Source: DASZCR01 sp035942915
Lineage (GTDB): Bacteria; Acidobacteriota; Blastocatellia; Pyrinomonadales; Pyrinomonadaceae
Direction of reading: 5' to 3'
DNA length: 10,507 bases
NCBI GenBank assembly: GCA_035942915.1
Contig: DASZCR010000211.1
Coordinates: forward strand, 1-10,507
The translations under genes were made by a program, and so were the position numbers. Below are positions 5,654-10,507 of the stretch, piece after piece. Under the pieces are notes generated by a model. It was not told the DNA's origin. It worked only from the letters and a program-made list of their open reading frames with translations, and did not search any database. Every line of letters begins with the position of its first letter. Position 1 is the first letter of the stretch.

Positions 5654-7537
5654 TCAGGCTATCTTCGTCTGCGGCTTCGCCAGCAGGCGCGCGACCATCA
5701 CACCGAGCCGTTTGATGTCATCCGGCTTGCTGAGGAAGGCATCGACGCCCGCGCGCCACGCCTGCGGCTCGATGTCCGAACCGGAGAGCATGATGACGGG
5801 CGTGCGCTTGCGATGCGCGAGCAGGCGTGTGCGCCGGACGAGTTCAAGCCCGTCAACGTGCGGTAAATCGTAATCCAGTATCAGCAGGTCGTAACGCGCA
5901 TCGCTCAAAATCCTCTTGAGCGCCTCGGCTCCGTCCGCGCAGGTTTCGACGCCCCAACCTTCCATCTCCAAAGTGTCTCTGACTATCTCTGCGACGCTGC
6001 GGAAGTCTTCGACGTGGAGAATGGTCGCGGCCGCTTTTTGCGTCTCACGCGGCTCCGGCCTCTGCTCTCGACGGATGAAACTGCGTTTGCGAGGCTTGGC
6101 CGGCAGTCTCAGTTCGAGCAAGTCTGTGTGGCGCGTCTTGAGGATGTGTGCGAGCGATTGGTAGCGGATGCCGAGCCTGCGCGCCGCGCGCGAGACGCTG
6201 CCATGCTCGGCCGCGAGCGCCTCACGGATGAACTTTCCTTCGTAAGACAGAATCACGTCATGGAGCACGAACCCTTCATCGTGCAGGCGCGCGCCGCCGA
6301 GTCTGCGCGTGACGACGTTGGCGCACGCGCGCAGACGCGCAATCTCTTCGGCATCCTGCGTGCTCCTGAGCAGGTCGTCGGCGCGCAGATAAATGTCGTA
6401 GAGTTCGGCTTCGGAGAGCCGCTCGCGGCCGTGTTCCTCGATGAGAGTCAGGGCGGCGTTTCCCGCGTTGGAAAACGACCCCGCCTCGTTAGCAAGTGTC
6501 ATCGCACGACGCAGCACCTCGACGGAGTCTTCGTGTCTGCCCGTTCTCGCCCATGCCCTGCCTTGAATCGTCAGCGCGTCGGCCAAGAGCGCCGCATCGC
6601 CTCCCTGCTCGAAAGTTTGAATAACGCGTGAGACGAGCCGAGAGGCTTCCTCATAACGTCCTTCCGCAACCAGAACCCGCGAACGCGTTTCACGCACCTG
6701 CGCGAGACTGCCCGGGTCTCTGTGGCGCTCGAAAATCTCCTCCGCGCGGTCGAGGTTGTCGTGCGCCTCTGCGTGACGACCGAGCTGGTAGAGCAGCATC
6801 GCGAGGTTGTTGAGGTTGTTCGCGCAGTATCTCTCGTGCCCCGCCAACTCGTAGTGGAAGATGGCGGCCTCGAACTCCATGATGGCACGGTCGGCATAAT
6901 CCGGTCGCTTTTCGGTGAGAGCGAGTCTTTGCAAGACCAGCCCTTTCTGACCGTGCCAGCGCCCCTTGATGGCGTCGCCGCAACCCTCGAAGAAAGACTC
7001 GGCTTCGCGGAGGATGTCCCACGCGTCGCGGTAGCGCCCCGTCCAGACTTCGACGAGCGTGTGCCTGATGAGAATTTTCGCTCTGAGGTCGGTGTCGGTG
7101 TCCCGGAGGCCGCGCAACGCTTCGTCGAGGACAACTCTCGCTTCGTCGTAAGCGCCGAGCCTGAAATAGCACATGCCGAGTTCGTACTGCGCCTCGGAAG
7201 CCCTCGACGGTTGAGCGTGAGACTCGAAGATGCGGAGCGACTCGGAGAGAAGGTCTTTGGCCGCTTCCTGCGCGCCGGGGATGTGTTGCCGCCTGCCGAG
7301 CCAGCCGGAGAGTGCGCCGCATTGCATGAGCACTTCCGCTCCGGTCGTCTCGTCCAGCCTCTCGACCTCCGGACGGACGCCGACCCCCTGCCAGAATTCG
7401 CCTAACGCCTCGCCCGCCGATTCATATTGACCGGCGTGGATAAGGTCAGACGCCTGCCGACAGCGCCGCAGAATATCGGCGTGCGAGGCCGGCGGGGAGT
7501 CATCTAGTTGTTTCAGGCGACAATCTGTTAAATTCAT
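5654..7537 (-). CDS. TPR-repeat / Fis-type HTH / receiver-domain regulator
   Basis: This is a cytoplasmic three-part regulator. With ATG 7537 the protein has 627 residues. A TTG at 7546 is in frame, but GAAGGG sits 10 bases before the ATG and only one base before the TTG, so the ATG is preferred. Residues about 25-390 are alpha-helical TPR-like repeats (for example YELGMCYFRLGAYDEARVVL and NNLAMLLYQLGRHAEAHDNL). Residues about 422-477 carry a Fis-like helix-turn-helix (FIREALAAEHGSVSRAARRL then GIRYQSLAHIL). A basic linker leads to a receiver domain, about 505-620, with acidic pair E510/D511, phospho-acceptor D555 (LILDYDLPHVDG), S585 and K604 (SKP), all intact. DNA binding and phosphorylation are therefore plausible. 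No histidine kinase is nearby. It diverges from a small exported peptide gene across a palindromic operator. Its target genes are unknown. Confidence 0.88.
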   Translation of the reverse strand: MNLTDCRLKQLDDSPPASHADILRRCRQASDLIHAGQYESAGEALGEFWQGVGVRPEVERLDETTGAEVLMQCGALSGWLGRRQHIPGAQEAAKDLLSESLRIFESHAQPSRASEAQYELGMCYFRLGAYDEARVVLDEALRGLRDTDTDLRAKILIRHTLVEVWTGRYRDAWDILREAESFFEGCGDAIKGRWHGQKGLVLQRLALTEKRPDYADRAIMEFEAAIFHYELAGHERYCANNLNNLAMLLYQLGRHAEAHDNLDRAEEIFERHRDPGSLAQVRETRSRVLVAEGRYEEASRLVSRVIQTFEQGGDAALLADALTIQGRAWARTGRHEDSVEVLRRAMTLANEAGSFSNAGNAALTLIEEHGRERLSEAELYDIYLRADDLLRSTQDAEEIARLRACANVVTRRLGGARLHDEGFVLHDVILSYEGKFIREALAAEHGSVSRAARRLGIRYQSLAHILKTRHTDLLELRLPAKPRKRSFIRREQRPEPRETQKAAATILHVEDFRSVAEIVRDTLEMEGWGVETCADGAEALKRILSDARYDLLILDYDLPHVDGLELVRRTRLLAHRKRTPVIMLSGSDIEPQAWRAGVDAFLSKPDDIKRLGVMVARLLAKPQTKIA

Positions 7538-7557
7538 GTGAGGCAAGCCCTTCTCTA

Positions 7558-7580
7558 TGTATGCCAGAATGTGGCATACA
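7558..7580. promoter_or_regulatory. Perfect palindromic operator candidate (9-5-9)
   Basis: TGTATGCCA (7558-7566) and TGGCATACA (7572-7580) are exact reverse complements separated by GAATG. The site lies in the 121-base divergent spacer between the TPR regulator and the exported peptide gene, and fills the spacer and -10 of the regulator's best promoter. A dimeric HTH protein, possibly the regulator itself, could bind here. Confidence 0.7.
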
Positions 7581-7586
7581 CGTCAA
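7558..7586 (-). promoter_or_regulatory. Candidate promoter of the TPR regulator gene
   Basis: Read on the minus strand, TTGACG (7586-7581) is followed by a 17-base spacer and CATACA (7563-7558). The predicted start is near 7551, leaving a leader of about 14 bases that includes GAAGGG. The -10 is only a 3 of 6 match, but -35, spacing and position fit. The palindrome overlaps it completely, which predicts repression on binding. Confidence 0.5.
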
Positions 7587-7658
7587 ATGCTGCGGAACGT
7601 CCAGAAATGCGGCGGCAGTAAACTTGGTTAAACCTCATATAGACGAGAGGAAAGTGTC

Positions 7659-7889
7659 ATGAAGTACCTGAGAATGCTAGTCCTGCTGGCGTCCGTGTCC
7701 GTCTTCACCTTCGGCGGCAACATGGACAACGGCACACCCATCCCTCCTCCTCCGCCGCCTCCGCCCAGCGGAATGAGCACAGAGGAAGTCATCACGGAGC
7801 CGGACGGCGATGTCGTGCCGTACGACGACGCGGACTCTTTTACGGATACTTTGACCGGCGTGTTGCAGAGCGTCTTGGCGCTGTTCTAG
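7659..7889 (+). CDS. Small exported polyproline peptide of unknown function
   Basis: The 76-residue product starts at ATG 7659 with GAGAGG (7645-7650) 8 bases upstream. Residues 1-20 are a typical signal sequence (MKYLRM, then hydrophobic LVLLASVSVFTFGG), probably cleaved near G19-G20. The mature part has eight consecutive prolines (P29-P36), an acidic stretch (TEEVITEPDGDVVPYDD) and a hydrophobic C-terminal segment TDTLTGVLQSVLALF. There are no cysteines, so no disulfides or lipobox. I do not recognise a named family. The mature size, polyproline spacer and distinct C-terminal block would fit a secreted signal or surface-active peptide. It is divergent from the TPR regulator and separated from it by a palindrome, suggesting shared control. 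The polyproline run would need EF-P for efficient translation. Confidence 0.75.
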   Translation: MKYLRMLVLLASVSVFTFGGNMDNGTPIPPPPPPPPSGMSTEEVITEPDGDVVPYDDADSFTDTLTGVLQSVLALF

Positions 7890-7950
7890 CAACTCGCCAA
7901 GTGTCAAACCGACGCAAGGCTGCCACAAGTCAATTATCCGGCGGCTTAGT

Positions 7951-8011
7951 ATGAGTGTGCCTGGTGGAGAGCGTCGGATGTGCCGCGAGAGTCCAGCGAG
8001 GAGACACTCAT
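7951..8011. other. Nested foldable element in the spacer between the peptide gene and the thioesterase
   Basis: ATGAGTGT (7951-7958) pairs exactly with ACACTCAT (8004-8011). Inside it CTGG (7961-7964) can pair with CCAG (7993-7996), and CGTCGG (7972-7977) with CCGCG (7983-7987), leaving a T bulge and a short loop. This gives a three-tier stem of 61 bases without a U-tract. It could be a small RNA, an mRNA 3' structure or chance. The rest of the 7890-8095 spacer shows nothing I can name. Confidence 0.4.
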
Positions 8012-8095
8012 GGAGCATGAGAGTAGCGCCTCGCATGTTATATTGCAATAGGTTTCTGTCACGTCGCAAGGCGGACAGCGTCACGGCGTCGCTGC

Positions 8096-8578
8096 TCAAT
8101 CGAGCGGGTGGGCATCGATACGTGACTGAGAAGCGGCGACAGGGCGTGCGCTGAGTGCGGCGCGATAGCTCTCCGGCAGAGAGATAACGCGGCCGTTTGG
8201 GTCTGTCACGACGTGTCCGGTCTCGCCCTCGGCGATAACCTGCCCGTCCGAAAGACGCACGATTTCGTAGCCGAAGCGGACGGAGCGGCGACGCAGTTCC
8301 GTGACGTGTGTGCGGACAATCAGGTCGTCGTCGTAGTAGGCGGGCGCTTTGTAGCGACAGTAGGATTCGGCGACGACGAGATAGGCGTGGTCGTTCTCCT
8401 CCATGTCGCGGTAGGCGAAGCCGCGCGCACGGCAGAACTCCGTGCGACCAATCTCGAACCAGACGAGATAGTTGGCGTGATAGACTACGCCCATGCGGTC
8501 GGTCTCGGCGTAGCGCACGCGCACGGTCGTCTCGTGCCAGTCATCGAAGAGGGCATCGTCCGCATCCGCGTCCGTCAT
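8096..8578 (-). CDS. YbgC/4HBT-family acyl-CoA thioesterase
   Basis: This 160-residue hot-dog-fold protein belongs to the 4-hydroxybenzoyl-CoA thioesterase/YbgC group, which hydrolyses acyl-CoA (sometimes acyl-ACP) thioesters in the cytoplasm. The signature RYAETDRMGVVYHANYLVWF contains the catalytic aspartate D27 and the conserved Y33, H34, N36 and Y37, followed by the GRTEFCRARGF helix. The central strands (YKAPAYYDDDLIVRTHVTEL, RRSVRFGYEIVR) and the GETGHVVTDPNGR region match the fold. The N-terminal 14 residues are acidic and variable. ATG 8578 is the only usable start, with AGGAGG 13 bases upstream, a rather long spacing. The tolA-pal genes that often accompany ybgC are not present. It diverges from the metallopeptidase gene. 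The specific substrate is unknown. Confidence 0.88.
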   Translation of the reverse strand: MTDADADDALFDDWHETTVRVRYAETDRMGVVYHANYLVWFEIGRTEFCRARGFAYRDMEENDHAYLVVAESYCRYKAPAYYDDDLIVRTHVTELRRRSVRFGYEIVRLSDGQVIAEGETGHVVTDPNGRVISLPESYRAALSARPVAASQSRIDAHPLD

Positions 8579-8685
8579 CTGAAGTAAAACGCCTCCTGCT
8601 CAGGGTTTCGTCGTAGTGAGCAACGCTTCGGGAAGATTACTTTTTTAACGCTTGTAGCGCGGACTATAAGAGCGAAAGGTTCAGG

Positions 8686-10014
8686 ATGTCAAAGAAAAAC
8701 TGGCGACGAGTGAGTTCGTCATACTTCACTGTCCTGGCGCTGGCGACGGCGCTTTTGTCGAACGGGTTTGCACAGACCCCCAAACCGGCCGCTTCGGTCA
8801 ACGCCAAATCGGCCGCCGTGCGCGAAGCTACGGCCGAAGTCTTGCAGGAGACGAGCGAGTTGCGTCAACTCCCCGTGCTGCGTCAGGTTGAGAGCGGAGC
8901 ACAGTCGCGCGCAGAGATTGAGCAGATGCTCATCCGCAGCCTCGACGAAGATTCTTCGCCCGAAGAACTTCGCGCTGCCGAGACGCTCCTCGTCAAACTC
9001 GGCCTCGTCCCGAACGGCTTCCAGATGCGCCCCTTCATCATCAGCCTGCTCACCGAACAGGTTGCAGGCTACTACGACCCGAAGACGCAACGCTTCTATC
9101 TGGCCGACTGGATTGACCTCGACGGACAGAAGCCCGTCATCTCGCACGAACTGACGCACGCCTTGCAAGACCAGCACTTCAACCTGCGCCGCTTCCAGAA
9201 GTGGCCGAAGGGCGACTCGGATGCGGAATTGGCCGCGCAATCGCTCGTCGAAGGCGACGCGACTGTGGCGATGACGCAGTACGTGCTGCGCAATCCCTTG
9301 CGCGCGCTCGCCATGATGCGTTCGATGCAGATGGGCGGCAACCCGACCGAACAGATTGACAAAGCGCCGCGCGCACTGCGCGAGTCGCTCCTGTTCCCTT
9401 ACGAGAAGGGCATGTTGTGGGCGACGCAGCTTTATCGCAAGGGCGGCTGGAAAATGGTCTCGCAAGCTTTCACAGACCTGCCGAAATCGACCGAGCAGAT
9501 TCTTCATCCCGAAAAATATTTCGCGCGCGAGCAGCCGGTCAAAGTCGAGATAGCCGACCTCGCGCCTTTGCTCGGCAAGGGCTGGCGACGCACAGACTAC
9601 GACGTTAACGGCGAGTGGGGCTACTTCCTCGTGCTCGACGTGTTCCTCAACGCGCAGGACGATTCGCTGAAGGCCACGGCCGGGTGGGGCGGCGACCGCT
9701 ATGCGCTCTACGAGGGGGCGAACAAAGGCGAGGTCTTCGTCGCGCAACTGACCACTTGGGACACGCCAGAGGACGCCGCAGAATTCTTCGCGGCCTACAC
9801 GAAGCGCACCAACCTCCGTTACGGCGCGAGTCCCGAGGCCGGGACACCGACGCAGGAGGCCAACGCCAGCTTCCGCCTGCGGACGAACGAGGGAGCGGTC
9901 TTTGTCGAACGGCGCGGCGCGCGTGTCGCCATCCTCGAAGGCGTTCCGGCCAAAGCAGACGAACACAAGTTGATGAATGCGGTCTGGGGAAGGGCTGCTG
10001 CGACCGCCCGCTAG
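8686..10014 (+). CDS. Secreted HExxH zinc-metallopeptidase-like protein
   Basis: The 442-residue protein has a signal peptide (residues 1-29: basic MSKKNWRR, hydrophobic YFTVLALATALL, cleavage likely after GFA before Q30), so it is exported. ATG 8686 has AAAGG 6 bases upstream, and TATAAG (8665-8670) may be its -10. After a helical region the segment EQVAGYYDPKTQRFYLAD leads to HELTHALQDQHF with H154, E155 and H158, the zinc-binding and catalytic motif. LVEGDA at residues 187-192 offers E189 as a likely third ligand, the usual spacing pattern for gluzincin-like enzymes. The C-terminal half (GEWGYFLVLDVFL, the ATAGWGGDRYALYEG region) forms a separate beta-containing domain. I recognise the HExxH/EGDA arrangement but no named, characterised family. 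Substrate and processing are unknown. A pro-region may lie between residues 30 and 110. Confidence 0.75.
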   Translation: MSKKNWRRVSSSYFTVLALATALLSNGFAQTPKPAASVNAKSAAVREATAEVLQETSELRQLPVLRQVESGAQSRAEIEQMLIRSLDEDSSPEELRAAETLLVKLGLVPNGFQMRPFIISLLTEQVAGYYDPKTQRFYLADWIDLDGQKPVISHELTHALQDQHFNLRRFQKWPKGDSDAELAAQSLVEGDATVAMTQYVLRNPLRALAMMRSMQMGGNPTEQIDKAPRALRESLLFPYEKGMLWATQLYRKGGWKMVSQAFTDLPKSTEQILHPEKYFAREQPVKVEIADLAPLLGKGWRRTDYDVNGEWGYFLVLDVFLNAQDDSLKATAGWGGDRYALYEGANKGEVFVAQLTTWDTPEDAAEFFAAYTKRTNLRYGASPEAGTPTQEANASFRLRTNEGAVFVERRGARVAILEGVPAKADEHKLMNAVWGRAAATAR

Positions 10015-10035
10015 ATTCGACGCCGCGCACAACTC

Positions 10036-10113
10036 TGTCGGGGCAGTGACGAAATGGCCGCCCGCGTTTCATCTAACGGGAACGCGGGCGGTCGTCTTGT
10101 CGCTGCCCCGACA
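10036..10113. terminator. Large two-tier hairpin after the metallopeptidase gene
   Basis: The outer arms 10036-10050 (TGTCGGGGCAGTGAC) and 10099-10113 pair at 14 of 15 positions, the exception being a wobble. The inner arms 10056-10068 (GGCCGCCCGCGTT) and 10081-10093 pair at 12 of 13. Each is separated by 5-base internal loops, with a 12-base apical loop. It starts 21 bases after the stop codon and probably ends or protects the transcript. No U-tract follows, so classical intrinsic termination is uncertain. Confidence 0.6.
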
Positions 10114-10214
10114 AATTCTACGCCGTCTCGCAGGCGCGAGGGCGCGTTGTCAGCGTTCGCGCTCCTATGTTATTTTCAGGCACATCAAGCTCTCAGAGTT
10201 TAATCGAAGAACGT

Positions 10215-10244
10215 TTGACGGCGAGTTGGCCGGCCGAACTATGA
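10215..10244 (+). promoter_or_regulatory. Candidate promoter of the carboxyltransferase gene
   Basis: TTGACG (10215-10220) is followed after 18 bases by CTATGA (10239-10244). The spacer contains GGCCGGCC flanked by AGTT and AACT (10224-10240), a near-palindrome. The start would be only about 13 bases before ATG 10263. An alternative is TTCAGG (10175-10180) with TTTAAT (10199-10204) at 18 bases. Confidence 0.3.
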
Positions 10245-10262
10245 GCCGGTCTGTGTTCAAGC

Positions 10263-10507
10263 ATGAAGTCCGAAGCAACCCCGGTCTCTAATCCGTCCTC
10301 CGGTGCGAAGGGCACACGCCTGCACGCACTCACAGAGGAACTGCAAACGCTTGAGGCGCGGCTGCGCGAAGGCGGCGGCGCGGACAAAATCGAGCGACAG
10401 CATCGTCAGGGCAAGCTGACGGCGCGCGAGCGCATCGCGCTCCTGCTCGACCCGCAAACTTACTCGCAGGAGATTGGCCTGCTCGTCGCTTATGACGAGT
10501 ACGAGGG
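10263..10507 (+). CDS. Acyl-CoA carboxylase carboxyltransferase (beta) subunit, N-terminal part (runs off right edge)
   Basis: The frame from ATG 10263 stays open to the window end, giving 81 complete codons. The protein begins with a polar variable stretch, then ALTEELQTLEARLREGGGAD, followed by IERQHRQGKLTARERIALLL and DPQTYSQEIGLLVAYDEYEG. This is the characteristic N-terminus of biotin-dependent carboxyltransferases of the propionyl-/methylmalonyl-CoA type (PccB/MmdA), where the KLTARERIALLLD segment is diagnostic. These enzymes move the carboxyl group from carboxybiotin to an acyl-CoA. Whether this one acts on propionyl-CoA as a carboxylase or belongs to a methylmalonyl-CoA decarboxylase cannot be decided from the fragment. 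No good Shine-Dalgarno is seen. The overlapping ATG at 10241 is in another frame and stops after 16 codons. Confidence 0.85.
   Translation, partial: MKSEATPVSNPSSGAKGTRLHALTEELQTLEARLREGGGADKIERQHRQGKLTARERIALLLDPQTYSQEIGLLVAYDEYE

Noticed and set aside
7951..8154. 67-codon plus-strand open frame after the exported peptide gene
   Set aside because: It has no ribosome-binding site, arginine-rich shadow-like composition, and overlaps the end of the minus-strand thioesterase gene and a foldable element.
8719..10032. Minus-strand open frame of 437 codons opposite the metallopeptidase gene
   Set aside because: The plus strand has the signal peptide, ribosome-binding site and HExxH motif. The minus frame has arginine-rich shadow composition.
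10241..10291. Short frame from ATG 10241 as a leader peptide of the carboxyltransferase gene
   Set aside because: It is 16 codons, has no ribosome-binding site, overlaps the candidate -10 and lacks any distinctive content.

Overview
The window is GC-rich bacterial chromosome. Gene order and protein character suggest a Gram-negative of the Acidobacteriota, most likely class Blastocatellia. The reasons are the rplT-pheS-pheT block leading into zapB/zapA and a 6S RNA, a TPR + Fis-type HTH + receiver regulator, and a secreted HExxH/EGDA-type protease. The taxonomic call is inference from family recall and was not computed.

Left half (1-5558, all + strand): the 3' end of rplT (ribosomal protein L20); pheS and pheT (phenylalanyl-tRNA synthetase alpha and beta, the beta subunit lacking the usual N-terminal tRNA-binding OB domain); a short coiled-coil ZapB-like protein; zapA; a probable 6S RNA with a well-placed extended -10 promoter; and a YmdB-type metallophosphoesterase. 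These are housekeeping genes for translation, division-ring assembly and RNA-based transcription control. Three spacers here (pheS-pheT, pheT-zapB, 6S-ymdB) each hold a long imperfect hairpin whose arms are built from degenerate 7-nt units. The unit differs at each site but the architecture is the same.

Middle (5559-7889): a strong bidirectional terminator separates ymdB from a convergent 627-residue regulator with an unusual order (TPR array, Fis-like HTH, C-terminal receiver). Divergent from it is a 76-residue exported polyproline peptide with a conserved-looking hydrophobic C-terminus. A perfect 9-5-9 palindrome lies between them, inside the best promoter for the regulator. A TPR regulator, a small exported peptide and a shared operator together look like a peptide-sensing or autoregulated signalling module. 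This is the most interesting locus in the window, and its function is hypothetical.

Right part (7890-10507): a 206-base spacer with a nested foldable element; a YbgC-like hot-dog thioesterase on the minus strand; a divergent gene for a secreted HExxH metallopeptidase-like protein; a 78-base two-tier hairpin; and the 5' end of an acyl-CoA carboxylase carboxyltransferase (beta) subunit gene that runs off the window. The only gene-free stretch over 300 bases by protein content (4379-4772) holds the 6S RNA and the third heptad hairpin.
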